From Ferrimonas balearica DSM 9799 (GTDB taxonomy: Bacteria; Pseudomonadota; Gammaproteobacteria; Enterobacterales; Shewanellaceae): a stretch of DNA of 64,000 nt. How positions within the stretch are numbered: position 1 is the first letter of the stretch; each line of letters starts with the position of its first letter. The stretch lies in the NCBI RefSeq assembly GCF_000148645.1, contig NC_014541.1, forward strand, positions 3,991,139 to 4,055,138, read 5' to 3'. Both the position numbers and the translations under genes were made by a program. The notes beneath the pieces are model-generated. The model did no database searches. It was given only the letters and a program-made list of their open reading frames with translations, and was not told the origin of the DNA. This document shows, piece after piece, positions 37,701-46,627 of the stretch.

Positions 37701-38570
37701 TTATCTCAGGGCGTACTCCCCCACCACCGACAGGAACAGCACCAGGCCGGCCCAGTTGTTGTTGAGGAAGGCTTTAAAGCAGGGGTCCCGCTCACGCTCA
37801 CGGATCAGGTACTGCTGGTACACGAAGAAGCCGGCCATGGCCACCAGGCCGAAGGGATAGAGGGTGGTCAGGCCCAGGCGCAGGCCGATGCCCAACAGCA
37901 ACACCAGCGTGGCCAGCTGGAACACCGCAATCCAGAACCGGTCCCAGCGGCCAAACCAGATGGCGCTGGAGCGGATGCCCACCTTGAGGTCATCCTCCCG
38001 GTCCACCATGCCGTACATGGTGTCGTAGGCGACGGTCCAGCACCAGTTGGCGGCAAACAGGTACCAGGCCAGGGTCGGCACGTCGCCGGTCTGGGCGGCA
38101 AACGCCATCGGGATGGACCAGCTCCAGACGATGCCGAGGAACATCTGCGGGGCGGGCAGGAATCGCTTGGTAAAGGGGTAGATGATGGTCAGCACGATGC
38201 CGACATAGGCCAACTGAACCGTCAGGGCATTGAGTTGCAACACCAGGGCATAGCAGACCAGTCCCAGCACCACGAACAGCGCCAGCGCCTCTTTGGCCTT
38301 AATCTCGCCACTGGCCAACGGGCGGGAGCGGGTGCGGGCAACGTGGCTGTCCAGCTTACGGTCGGCAAAGTCATTGATGATGCAGCCGTTGGCACGCATC
38401 AGCCAGACACCGACAAAGAACACCCCCAGCACGAAGGGGTCGGGCAGGCCATCCGCAGCCAGCCACAGCGCGGCCAGCGCGGGCCACATCAGGAGAAACG
38501 TACCGATGGGTCGATCGAGACGCGCGAGGCGCCAGTAAGCGTCAAAGCGGCCCTGCAAAACTGCCAGCAT
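37701..38570 (-). CDS. ubiA: UbiA, 4-hydroxybenzoate polyprenyltransferase
   Basis: A 289-residue integral membrane prenyltransferase with the two Asp-rich motifs, [20 protein letters not shown] and [13 protein letters not shown], and [19 protein letters not shown] at the start. It attaches the polyprenyl tail to 4-hydroxybenzoate. UbiC is not adjacent. Eight or nine membrane helices are expected. Confidence 0.95.
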   Translation of the reverse strand: MLAVLQGRFDAYWRLARLDRPIGTFLLMWPALAALWLAADGLPDPFVLGVFFVGVWLMRANGCIINDFADRKLDSHVARTRSRPLASGEIKAKEALALFVVLGLVCYALVLQLNALTVQLAYVGIVLTIIYPFTKRFLPAPQMFLGIVWSWSIPMAFAAQTGDVPTLAWYLFAANWCWTVAYDTMYGMVDREDDLKVGIRSSAIWFGRWDRFWIAVFQLATLVLLLGIGLRLGLTTLYPFGLVAMAGFFVYQQYLIRERERDPCFKAFLNNNWAGLVLFLSVVGEYALR

Positions 38571-38709
38571 GGTCCCTGCCTATGGTGATCACAATTGGCC
38601 GCCATTATGCGGGATTGGCCTCACGCTGTCAGCCCACAAAGTGGCCGGGAGCGCGCGCTGTCGCGGCTCCCGGCTGGAGGGTCATGGTGTGAAGGGATAA
38701 GCCCTTTGG

Positions 38710-39225
38710 CTATTGCCAGTCCCAGGCGCGCCGGGTCTGGCCGTAGTCGATGCCACGCACCACGCTGAAGCGGCCATGCTCATGGTTGGCCATCAGCGCC
38801 ATAAAGGCTTCGCGGTCGATGCGGATCAGGTTTTCGTGGTCACCGGCTTCGAGGTACACGTCGCCCTCTTCTCCCAGCTGATCATCGTAAACCGCCTGCA
38901 CCTGATAGGGGTCACCCACGGCGGGCACGGCCCCCAGCTCGCAGTCGTCAAACGCGTTCTTCAGCCGGGATTCGGGGATCAGGTGAAGCTGGCGCCCCAA
39001 CTGTTCCCCCAGTTTGTGCAGCAGCACCCGATTGGCGGCAGGAACCACCGCCAGAATGCGCCGCCCTTCATGGTCTTCCAGCACCACCGCCTTGGCGGTC
39101 TGCCGGGCCGGAACGCCTGCGCTGACCGCAGACTGCAACGCAGACTGACTGTGCGCATGGGGCACCAGATCGTATTGAACGCCCAGGGACTTCAGGTAAT
39201 CACTGACTTTGATGGCTACGCCCAT
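38710..39225 (-). CDS. YbaK/prolyl-tRNA-editing domain protein (YeaK-like)
   Basis: A 171-residue protein of the YbaK/ProX deacylase superfamily, with AKAVVLEDHEGRRILAVVPA (catalytic-lysine region) and GAVPAVGDPYQVQAVYDD. Such domains hydrolyse misacylated tRNA in trans; YeaK acts on Ser- and Thr-loaded species. The tail (ENLIRIDREAFMALM) is typical. Specificity cannot be read here. Confidence 0.8.
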   Translation of the reverse strand: MGVAIKVSDYLKSLGVQYDLVPHAHSQSALQSAVSAGVPARQTAKAVVLEDHEGRRILAVVPAANRVLLHKLGEQLGRQLHLIPESRLKNAFDDCELGAVPAVGDPYQVQAVYDDQLGEEGDVYLEAGDHENLIRIDREAFMALMANHEHGRFSVVRGIDYGQTRRAWDWQ

Positions 39226-39281
39226 AAGGCACCTCCTGACAATGTCGGTTTCACCCTTAAGTTTAGGCCCTGGGAGCCCGA

Positions 39282-40259
39282 TCAGAGGTGCTCACGGCCA
39301 TGAGGTGCAAGAAAATCCTGCTCCGGTCCCCTGGGCACCACCCGGGTGGGGTTGATCATGTCGTGGCTGTAGTAATAGTGGCGTTTGATGTGGTCCATAT
39401 TGACCGTGTTGGCAATGCCGGGCCACTGGTACAGCTCACGCACGTAGCCGGACAGGTTGGGGAAGCTGGCCAGCAACTGGCGGTTGCATTTGAAGTGGCC
39501 AAAATAGACCGCATCGAAGCGCACCAGGGTGGTAAACAGGCGCCAGTCTGCCTCGGTGATCCGGCTCCCCAGCAGGTAGCGCCGGGTGGCCAGCCGGGCC
39601 TCGAGCCGGTCCAGCGCGGCAAACAGTCGGTCATAGGCGGCTTCATAGGCGTCCTGAGTGGTGGCAAACCCTGCCCGGTACACACCGTTGTTGACGTTGT
39701 CGTAGACCTCCTGATTCACCGCCTCTATCTCGTCCCGCAGCGCTTCGGGCCAGTAGTCGTCGGTGTTGCCGGTAAGGTGGTCAAACGCGCTGTTGAGCAT
39801 GCGGATAATCTCTGACGACTCGTTGTTGACGATGCGCCGGGTGTGGGTGTCCCACAGCACCGGTACCGTCACCCGGCCGCTGTAGTCCGGCTGATTGGCG
39901 GTGTAGATCTGGTAGTGGTAATCAAAGCCATGGAGCTTATCGCCACTGGAGCCACTGGCTTTATCAAAGGTCCAGCCCTTGTCCAGCATATCCGGGCTCA
40001 CCACTGACACGTCGATGTAATCCTGCAGCCCTTTCAGGGCGAGGAAGATCAGGGTGCGGTGCGCCCAGGGACAGGCGTAGGAGACGTACAGGTGGTAACG
40101 CCCCTTTTCGGCTTTGAAGCCGCCTTCGCCGGTCGGGCCCGGACTGCCATCGGCGGTGATCCAGTGGCGCAGTTGTGCCTGTTCACGCACAAACTCGCCC
40201 TTGTTGCTCTTGGTGTCGTACCAGACGTCGTGCCAGACGCCATTAACCAGTTGTCCCAT
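39282..40259 (-). CDS. yqjG: Glutathionyl-hydroquinone reductase, YqjG-like
   Basis: A 325-residue Xi-class glutathione transferase. YVSYACPWAHRTLIF holds the catalytic Cys (CPWA), and the C-terminal helical domain has LGSRITEADWRLFTTLVRFD. It reduces glutathionyl-hydroquinones. A DoxX gene lies upstream, the same pairing as yqjF-yqjG in E. coli. An AAGGAGC site precedes the start. Confidence 0.93.
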   Translation of the reverse strand: MGQLVNGVWHDVWYDTKSNKGEFVREQAQLRHWITADGSPGPTGEGGFKAEKGRYHLYVSYACPWAHRTLIFLALKGLQDYIDVSVVSPDMLDKGWTFDKASGSSGDKLHGFDYHYQIYTANQPDYSGRVTVPVLWDTHTRRIVNNESSEIIRMLNSAFDHLTGNTDDYWPEALRDEIEAVNQEVYDNVNNGVYRAGFATTQDAYEAAYDRLFAALDRLEARLATRRYLLGSRITEADWRLFTTLVRFDAVYFGHFKCNRQLLASFPNLSGYVRELYQWPGIANTVNMDHIKRHYYYSHDMINPTRVVPRGPEQDFLAPHGREHL

Positions 40260-40351
40260 GATCAGCTCCTTAGCGGGTTCGCCATCGGGGGGAATCAGTT
40301 ACCCGGATTCGGTGACAGGTTGGGCGTCGCCATTCGGCGCCCAGCGGGGGC

Positions 40352-40747
40352 TCACTTGGCCAGCTTGGCGTCCAGGCTGAGTTTGCCGGGACCGTGCAGG
40401 GTCAGCAGCAGGAAGCCGCCGGCCATCGCCAGGTTCTTGGCAAAGGCGTTGAAGTCGTTGGCCAGATCATTGTGGAAGATCAGCGCGGACAGCACGCAGA
40501 AGCCCGCCAGCAGGAACGCCACCAGTCGGGTTTTCAGGCCAATCAGCAGGGCGATGCCGCCAAACAGCTCCAACGCCACCACCGGGTAGAGCAGAATGCC
40601 CGGGACGCCCATCGATTCCATCCAGCCCTGGGTGCCGGCAAAACCGCCAATCTTGTTGTAGCCCGCCATGATAAAGATGAAGGCCATCAGCGCCCGGGCC
40701 AGCAGGTCGGTCGTGGCAGCGAGAGTGTGGTTGCGCAGGTCAGTCAT
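40352..40747 (-). CDS. DoxX-family membrane protein (YqjF-like)
   Basis: A 131-residue protein with four hydrophobic helices and the DoxX signature (LARALMAFIFIMAGYNKIGG, LYPVVALELFGGIALLIG, FAKNLAMAGGFLLL). DoxX-like proteins are linked to redox and thiol stress at the membrane. The start at 40747 has AAGGA upstream; the extra 14 residues from 40789 are not supported. Paired with yqjG. Confidence 0.85.
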   Translation of the reverse strand: MTDLRNHTLAATTDLLARALMAFIFIMAGYNKIGGFAGTQGWMESMGVPGILLYPVVALELFGGIALLIGLKTRLVAFLLAGFCVLSALIFHNDLANDFNAFAKNLAMAGGFLLLTLHGPGKLSLDAKLAK

Positions 40748-40864
40748 GGTCGGTCCTTGAATTCGGTTGGTTAAGAAGACAAGACCCATATTAGTGCGAT
40801 TGGGTGAGATAAAAATCGCAAAATACTGGCAACAACGTTCGATTAAATAGAATTGATACGACGG

Positions 40865-41356
40865 TCAGAACTCGCAATTCATCGGGTGGGTGCGGTCGCT
40901 GGTGCAGTGGCGCTCCGCCAGCTGGTAGCCAAGATAGCGCTCGCCCTGCCACTCAAAGGTCAGGTACTGGCGATAGAGCCGTGGGGAGGTCTCCAGCGAG
41001 TCGACATTGTCGTACTTCCGGTCAGCAAACAGCTGGTACAGCAGGATCAGGATGTTGGCGGTATCGACGATGTCATCGTCCCGCTTCAGCACATAACGTT
41101 GATCCAGATAGAGCTGGTAACGCACCCGGTCGCTCTGGTTGGGCAAACGGTGGTGGCCGGGGAACTGGCGGCTGAAGTTGGTGCGTGAGGGATCCGACTC
41201 AAACCGGCTGAGGGGAACGGCATAGCGTTCGGTGATCCGATCCAGCTCGGACAGGCTGTCAATCACCTGGGGCTCATAGCCCGGCAACTGGCTGCGGTTG
41301 GAGCTGCAGGCGCCCAGCAGCAGCGCGCCCAGCACAATAAACAGTGTGGCTCTCAT
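40865..41356 (-). CDS. Lipoprotein of unknown function
   Basis: A 163-residue protein with a lipoprotein signal (LFIVLGALLLGACSS). The mature part is rich in Tyr, Arg and Asp (RVRYQLYLDQRYVLKRDDD, RLYRQYLTFEWQGERYLGYQ) and ends with two cysteines (HCTSDRTHPMNCEF). No family is recognised. It lies downstream of the fdhC1 terminator, so it is unlikely to belong to the formate dehydrogenase unit. Confidence 0.72.
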   Translation of the reverse strand: MRATLFIVLGALLLGACSSNRSQLPGYEPQVIDSLSELDRITERYAVPLSRFESDPSRTNFSRQFPGHHRLPNQSDRVRYQLYLDQRYVLKRDDDIVDTANILILLYQLFADRKYDNVDSLETSPRLYRQYLTFEWQGERYLGYQLAERHCTSDRTHPMNCEF

Positions 41357-41427
41357 GGCATTCCTTGCCCCGTGTCAGCAACGCCATCCCGGCGCCAGAC
41401 TCCACCATAGCAAAGCCTTCCGAGCAC

Positions 41428-41451
41428 AAAAAAGCCCCTTGCGGGGCTTTT
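41428..41451 (-). terminator. Terminator of fdh operon 1
   Basis: Stem AAAGCCCC/GGGGCTTT with T6 on the minus strand, 25 bases past the fdhC1 stop. Confidence 0.88.
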
Positions 41452-41475
41452 GCTTTGGCGGGGTGAATCGCAGTG

Positions 41476-42459
41476 TTAATCCCGATACTTCAGGCTGCCA
41501 TCCGCCTTGATTTCGTCATACCAGACGTTGTGGTGCTGCTTGGCCCAGTTCTCATCACAGTAACCGGACACCATGCACTCCATACCGCCCTCGGACATGA
41601 CGGTCGCCATAAAGATATGGACGATGGAGAACGCGGTCACAATGATGGCTGAGCTGGCGTGCAGGATCAGCGCCAGCAGGCTCAGGTTACGGGACGGCTC
41701 AACGTATTCCGGGAACAGCAGAATCACACCGGTCACCGCAATCACTGCGCCAAACAGGGCAAAGGTCCAGAACCAGACTTTTTCACCGGCATTGGCAAAG
41801 CCCGCATCCGGGTGCTTGCCTTTGAACGGGCCGAAGTTGATGTAACCGCCCACCACCAGGAACCAGTCCAGGTCGTACTTGGCGGGAAGCTGGTTTTTCG
41901 CCCACTTCACGGTCATCAGCAGCCAGCCCAGCATGAACGGAATCGCCATGTAGTCGTGTACCGGCTTCGCGATGGCGGCCATGGTGGCGAACGCCTGCTG
42001 ACCCAGGTACGGCTCGATGATCAGGCGCCCGGCCAACAGCGTCAGGCCGGTCAGGATCAGCAACAGACACGGGATCGCACCCAGCCAGTGGATCGCCACA
42101 TCCGCCTTGGACCAGCGATACACCATCTTGCCGGAGAAGCCGTGGTGCAGCTTGGAGATGCCGTTTACCGCGATAAAGGCGGCAAATACGGCGATCATGC
42201 CAAACAGGGCCAGGGCCATGCCCGGAGCCAGGATGTCGCTGCGAAACGGCAGCAAACGCTCATCCTGCGGGTTGATCAGCTGGGCGTGGAACTCCGACTC
42301 CGACACGGTGCGGCCTTCGGCCCCCTGTTGGATCGCCTGCCACACCACTTCCGCTTCGTTACCGGACTGCGCCGCAACGGTGCCCGGATCGGACGCCAGG
42401 GCGAGGCCCGGAACCAGCACCAGCAGCATCAGCAACGGCTTGAGCAGGGTTTTGAACAT
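41476..42459 (-). CDS. fdhC: Formate dehydrogenase cytochrome b subunit, copy 1
   Basis: A 327-residue membrane anchor. A signal peptide (LLMLLVLVPGLALA) and a periplasmic N-terminal segment of about 90 residues precede four helices with heme-binding His candidates (DVAIHWLG, KPVHDYMAIP, LILHASSA, FSIVHIF). It would carry electrons from the Fe-S subunit to membrane quinone. It is close in sequence to copy 2 over the full length, and far from copy 3. The start at 42459 has AGGAGCG upstream. Confidence 0.92.
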   Translation of the reverse strand: MFKTLLKPLLMLLVLVPGLALASDPGTVAAQSGNEAEVVWQAIQQGAEGRTVSESEFHAQLINPQDERLLPFRSDILAPGMALALFGMIAVFAAFIAVNGISKLHHGFSGKMVYRWSKADVAIHWLGAIPCLLLILTGLTLLAGRLIIEPYLGQQAFATMAAIAKPVHDYMAIPFMLGWLLMTVKWAKNQLPAKYDLDWFLVVGGYINFGPFKGKHPDAGFANAGEKVWFWTFALFGAVIAVTGVILLFPEYVEPSRNLSLLALILHASSAIIVTAFSIVHIFMATVMSEGGMECMVSGYCDENWAKQHHNVWYDEIKADGSLKYRD

Positions 42460-42521
42460 AGTCGCTCCTATTGAAGACAACAGCGGGGACGGCCCGAAAG
42501 CCGCCCCCGTGGAACCGGGAA

Positions 42522-43094
42522 TTAACCCCAGGCTCCGTCTTTGTGACCACGGTTGACCACACGCTCGCGGTAGATGTCGGACACCATGCCCGCATCACCG
42601 GCCAGCAGGGCCTTGGTGGAACACAACTCAGCACACATCGGCAGCTTGCCTTCGGCGATGCGGTTGGCACCGTACAGCGCTTTCTCCTTGGCGGAGCCCG
42701 GCTCTACCGCAGGGCCACCGGCACAGAAGGTGCACTTGTCCATCTTGCCCTTGGAACCGAACGCAGACTGTTTCGGGAACTGCGGGGCGCCAAACGGGCA
42801 GGCGTACAGGCAGTAACCGCAACCGATGCAACGCTCTTTGTCGTGCAGCACGATGCCGTCTTCGGTCTTGCTGAACACGTTCACCGGGCACACCTTCATG
42901 CAGGGGGCGTCGGAACAGTGCATGCAAGCCACGGAGATGGAGGTCTCACCGGGTTTGCCGTCGTTGATGGTGACCACGCGGCGGCGCTGAATGCCCCATT
43001 CCAGTGCGGAGTCGTTTTCGTTCTTACAAGCGGTGACGCAGCCGTTGCACTCGATGCAGCGTTTGGTGTCACACATGAATTTCATAGTCGCCAT
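42522..43094 (-). CDS. fdhB: Formate dehydrogenase Fe-S subunit, copy 1
   Basis: A 190-residue four-cluster ferredoxin-type subunit with CIECNGCVTAC, CMHCSDAPCMKVCP, CIGCGYCLYACP and CTFCAGG...CAELC. It links FdhA to FdhC. It lacks the C-terminal membrane helix of E. coli FdnH, as in related Shewanella proteins. It is almost the same as copy 2 and more distant from copy 3. Confidence 0.95.
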   Translation of the reverse strand: MATMKFMCDTKRCIECNGCVTACKNENDSALEWGIQRRRVVTINDGKPGETSISVACMHCSDAPCMKVCPVNVFSKTEDGIVLHDKERCIGCGYCLYACPFGAPQFPKQSAFGSKGKMDKCTFCAGGPAVEPGSAKEKALYGANRIAEGKLPMCAELCSTKALLAGDAGMVSDIYRERVVNRGHKDGAWG

Positions 43095-43119
43095 ATGGGC
43101 TTATCTCCTTAGGCCGACG

Positions 43120-45981
43120 TTAAGCTTTAACGATTTCGCACAGGGAGACCTTGGTCTCCTGCATCTGGGTCACCGGGTCGTAACCGTAGGTCAGCGCGGT
43201 GTTGGCGGATTCACCCACCACGTAGGGCTTGGTGCTGATACCACCGGACTCGGGGTACTGCAGCTCTTCACCTTCAAACACACCAGCGAAGTGGTACGGC
43301 ATAAAGGTTTCGCCTACGGATACACGCTCGGTCACCATGGCTTTCATGCCAATGACCGCACCTTCGGGCGACTTCAGCTTGACGTCATCGCCATCGCGGA
43401 TGCCACGGTCGGCAGCGTCCACCGGGTTGATCTCAACGAACATCTCCTGCTGGAGCTCGGCCAACCAGGGGTTGGAACGGGTCTCTTCACCGCCCCCTTC
43501 GTACTCAACCAGACGGCCGGAAGTGACCACCAGCGGGAACTTCTTGTCGAGGTTTTCGCTGATAACCCGGTCCTGGATGGACTTGAACAGGGTCGGCAGA
43601 CGGTGAACCTGCATATCCTCGTGGGTCGGGTACTTGGCGATCAGGTCGCGACGCGGGGTGTACAGCGGCTCACGGTGAACCGGGATCTCATCCGGGAAGG
43701 TCCACACTTTCACACGGGCCTTGGCGTTACCGAACGGGATACAGCCGTGCTTCATGGCCACACGCTGGATGCCACCGGAGATGTCGGTCTTCCAGTTCTT
43801 GCCTTCGGCGTGCTGCTTCTCTTCCGCAGTCAACTCGTCCCACCAGCCCAGCTGCTTCAGCATGTCGGCGGTGAACTCGGGGAAGCCGTCCTGGAAGTAG
43901 TTGCCCTTGGAACCGGCATCTTCAGCCAGGATGCTGACGCCATCGTGCTCCACACCGAAACGGGCGCGGAAGTTACCGCCGCCTTCCATCACGTGCTTGG
44001 AGGTGTCGTACAGGATGTGGGTACCGGGGTGCTTCAGCTCCGGGGTGCCCCAGCACGGCCACGGCAGACCGTAGGTTTCGCCCTTCACGGCACCGCCCGG
44101 CGCTTTCAGGTCTTCCCAGCTGAACAGGTGCCAGTTTTCCTGGTGCTGCTTCAGACGCTCCGGAGACTGACCGGTGTAACCGATGGTCCACATGCCCTTG
44201 TTGAATTCACGGGTGATGTCTTCAACCAGCGGCTCGTCGTTGTTGACCTGGATGTGTTTGAACATCTGGTCAGCCATGCCCACTTTCTTGGCGATCTTGT
44301 ACATGATCACGTGGTCCGGCAGGGACTCGAACATCGGCTCGATGACCTTGGAGCGCCACTGCAGAGAGCGGTTGGAGGCAGAGATGGAGCCGTAGGTTTC
44401 AAACTGGGTGGCTGCGGGCAGCAGGTAAACGCCATCTTTGCGCTGGTGCATCACACCGGCCATGGTCGGATACGGGTCAACCACCACCACGGTGTCCATC
44501 TTGTTCAGTGCTTCACGCACCTCACGGCCACGGGTTTCGGTGTTAACGGACTGACCCCAGAAGAACGCCAGACGGATGTTGTCTTTCTGGCCAATCTTGG
44601 CCTTGTCTTCCAGTACACCGTCGTGCCAGCGGGAGCACGGGATGCCGGGGGTGTTCATCGGCACTTTGCCCAGATGAGAGCCCTGGTCGAAGCGGCCTTT
44701 CACCCAATCGAAGTCCAGGTTCCAAACGTTGGACCAGTGCTTCCAGGCGCCTTCGGACAGACCGTAGTAACCCGGCAGGTTGTCGAACAGCAGGCCGAAG
44801 TCGGTGGCGCCCTGTACGTTATCGTGGCCACGGAAGATGTTGGCACCGCCGCCGGATACGCCCATGTTGCCCAGGGCCAGCTGCAGGATGCAGTAAGCAC
44901 GGGTGTTGGCGTTACCCACGGTGTGCTGGGTACCACCCATACACCATACGATGGTGCCCGGACGGTGCTCGGCCAGCATCTTGGCGACGCGGTACATCTG
45001 CTCACCGGAAACGGAGGTCAGGTCTTCCACCTCTTCCGGGGTGTACTTCTTCACCTCTTCACGGATCGCTTCCATGCCGTAAACACGGCGACGGATGAAG
45101 TCGTTGTCTTCCCAGCCATTTTCAAAGATGTGCCAGAGCAGACCGTAGATGAACGGGATGTCGGTACCGGGTCGGATGTGCACGTACTCGTCGGCGTGCG
45201 CCGCAGTACGGGTGAAGCGGGGATCGACCACGATCATCTTGGCGCCGCGCTCTTTACCGGTGAGCACGTGGGACATGGCAACCGGGTGCGCTTCAGCGGC
45301 GTTGGAGCCGATAAAGAGCATCGCTTTACAGTTGTGCATGTCGTTGTAGGAGTTGGTCTGGGCGCCGTAACCCCAGGTATTGGCCACACCAGCTACGGTG
45401 GTGGAGTGACAGATACGGGCAGAGTGGTCAACGTTGTTGGTGCCCCACATCGCCGCAAACTTACGGTACAGGTAGGCCTGTTCGTTGGAGAACTTGGCGG
45501 AACCCATAAAGTAGATGGAATCCGGGCCGGACTCTTCGCGGATCTTCAGCATCTGGTCGCCGATCTCGTTGATCGCCTGGTCCCAGGACAGCTTCTTCCA
45601 CTTACCGCCTTCCAGCTTCATCGGGTATTTCACCCGCTTTTCACTGTGGCCGTGGTGACGGATGGAGGCACCCTTGGCGCAGTGACCGCCACGGTTGATC
45701 GGGTGGTCGAAGGCCGGCTCCTGGCCAGTCCACACGCCGTTCTGTACTTCGGCGTAGATGCCGCAGCCAACAGAACAGTGGGAGCAGATGGTTTTCACCT
45801 GCTCAATCGGGCCTTCAGCGGATACCGCTTTGGCTTCGGCTTTGCGCACCATACCGGCACCCAGCATGGAGGCCGCGGCAATACCACCGGTGGTGATACC
45901 GGCGTTTTTCAGAAATTGGCGACGGTTCAGGCCCAGCGCGTTACCGCTCTGTACTGAAGTGCCTTTACGGGTCAGTTTCAT
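43120..45981 (-). CDS. fdhA: Formate dehydrogenase catalytic subunit, copy 1
   Basis: A 953-residue Mo/W-bis-MGD enzyme. A Tat signal (LNRRQFLKNAGITTGG) is followed by the [4Fe-4S] ligands C66, C69, C73 and C101. C191 in SARICHSTTVAG sits where E. coli FdnG has selenocysteine, so this is a Cys enzyme; no in-frame TGA occurs. It oxidises formate to CO2 in the periplasm. The start at 45981 follows GAGGAG; a longer in-frame extension into fdhX is rejected. It resembles copy 3 more than copy 2. Confidence 0.95.
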   Translation of the reverse strand: MKLTRKGTSVQSGNALGLNRRQFLKNAGITTGGIAAASMLGAGMVRKAEAKAVSAEGPIEQVKTICSHCSVGCGIYAEVQNGVWTGQEPAFDHPINRGGHCAKGASIRHHGHSEKRVKYPMKLEGGKWKKLSWDQAINEIGDQMLKIREESGPDSIYFMGSAKFSNEQAYLYRKFAAMWGTNNVDHSARICHSTTVAGVANTWGYGAQTNSYNDMHNCKAMLFIGSNAAEAHPVAMSHVLTGKERGAKMIVVDPRFTRTAAHADEYVHIRPGTDIPFIYGLLWHIFENGWEDNDFIRRRVYGMEAIREEVKKYTPEEVEDLTSVSGEQMYRVAKMLAEHRPGTIVWCMGGTQHTVGNANTRAYCILQLALGNMGVSGGGANIFRGHDNVQGATDFGLLFDNLPGYYGLSEGAWKHWSNVWNLDFDWVKGRFDQGSHLGKVPMNTPGIPCSRWHDGVLEDKAKIGQKDNIRLAFFWGQSVNTETRGREVREALNKMDTVVVVDPYPTMAGVMHQRKDGVYLLPAATQFETYGSISASNRSLQWRSKVIEPMFESLPDHVIMYKIAKKVGMADQMFKHIQVNNDEPLVEDITREFNKGMWTIGYTGQSPERLKQHQENWHLFSWEDLKAPGGAVKGETYGLPWPCWGTPELKHPGTHILYDTSKHVMEGGGNFRARFGVEHDGVSILAEDAGSKGNYFQDGFPEFTADMLKQLGWWDELTAEEKQHAEGKNWKTDISGGIQRVAMKHGCIPFGNAKARVKVWTFPDEIPVHREPLYTPRRDLIAKYPTHEDMQVHRLPTLFKSIQDRVISENLDKKFPLVVTSGRLVEYEGGGEETRSNPWLAELQQEMFVEINPVDAADRGIRDGDDVKLKSPEGAVIGMKAMVTERVSVGETFMPYHFAGVFEGEELQYPESGGISTKPYVVGESANTALTYGYDPVTQMQETKVSLCEIVKA

Positions 45982-45994
45982 GGTTGTCTCCTCA

Positions 45995-46192
45995 TTACTG
46001 GCCGCGGGCAGCGGCGTAGTAGCGACGCACGTGCTCGGACTCGCGATAACCGGTGGTCTTGCTGTCGCCGGTGGTGGAGGCATCAGCAGCCATTACCGCC
46101 GGGGCGGCTGCCATGGCAGCACCCGCTGCCGCGGTACCGGTGGCCAGGGTTTTGAGGAATTGGCGTCGGGCCAATGGTTTTTCGGTTTTCAT
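45995..46192 (-). CDS. fdhX: FdhX, small Tat-signal protein of fdh operon 1
   Basis: A 65-residue protein: a Tat signal (ARRQFLKTLATGTAAAGAAM...) ending at AAPAVMA, then a short mature part ending in GYRESEHVRRYYAAARGQ. Members of this formate-dehydrogenase-linked Tat-target family occur just before fdhA. The tail motif GYxES-x-HVxxYY is shared with the two other copies. Role unknown; it may help assembly or bind the enzyme. Confidence 0.88.
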   Translation of the reverse strand: MKTEKPLARRQFLKTLATGTAAAGAAMAAAPAVMAADASTTGDSKTTGYRESEHVRRYYAAARGQ

Positions 46193-46316
46193 AGGCTTCC
46201 TTAGGTCTTCAGATCGAATCGTCTCGGCGCCTTAGGACGAACAATGAGACACAGATCATCAGAGCGGTGGTGGTCATGTGACGAAGGCATCATGACGTGG
46301 CGGGAAGGAAGATATC

Positions 46317-46330
46317 TTGATCTGGCTCAA
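46317..46330. promoter_or_regulatory. FNR-like site upstream of fdhX1
   Basis: TTGATCTGGCTCAA matches the FNR/EtrA consensus TTGAT-N4-ATCAA at nine of ten defined bases. It lies about 125 bases before the fdhX1 start, a plausible place for anaerobic control. Confidence 0.5.
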
Positions 46331-46518
46331 GCGGGAATTTTCAGGAATTTGTGCGCACCCTCGAATTTTCAGCGGTTTTTGTTAAAACCTCTTCGACGGT
46401 GAGTCATTGTGTCCAAGTGACCCACTTGGCAGCTTTGGTGGGAGTTGCAGGAAAGGATTTTCGGTTTCTTACCATCCGTGCGCGAATCCGGACAATTTGT
46501 GCTGTCTTTTCGCACTTT

Positions 46519-46534
46519 TGTGATCCAGATCACC
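46519..46534. promoter_or_regulatory. CRP-like site upstream of fdh operon 1
   Basis: TGTGATCCAGATCACC matches the CRP consensus TGTGA-N6-TCACA at nine of ten positions. Shewanella uses CRP for anaerobic respiration genes. It is far (about 330 bases) from fdhX1 and adjacent to the operon 2 terminator. Confidence 0.55.
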
Positions 46535-46546
46535 TGACAGCAATTC

Positions 46547-46574
46547 AAAAAAAAGCCCCGCATCGCGGGGCTTT
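46547..46574 (-). terminator. Terminator of fdh operon 2
   Basis: Stem AAAGCCCCGC/GCGGGGCTTT with T8 on the minus strand, downstream of fdhC2. Confidence 0.92.
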
Positions 46575-46627
46575 AGGTGTAATAAGAGGCATTCTTATCT
46601 GCGTCAGTGACTGACGCTGGAACACCC

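Larger units (their letters stand above)
46193..46627. promoter_or_regulatory. Intergenic region between fdh operons 1 and 2
   Basis: No gene can be supported in these 435 bases. They hold the terminator of operon 2, a CRP-like site, an FNR-like site and the leader of fdhX1. An open frame on the plus strand (46351-46614) lacks a ribosome site and relatives. Confidence 0.6.

Noticed and set aside
42991-45957. A 988-residue open frame on the plus strand opposite fdhA1
   Set aside because: It mirrors fdhA1 codons, has no ribosome site and its composition (His/Val/Gly-rich) is typical of antisense frames in GC-rich coding DNA. Similar long shadows lie opposite fdhA2, fdhA3 and the Fe-S protein gene.
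46351-46614. Small plus-strand frame between fdh operons
   Set aside because: It lies over promoter elements and a terminator, lacks a ribosome site and resembles no protein I recognise.
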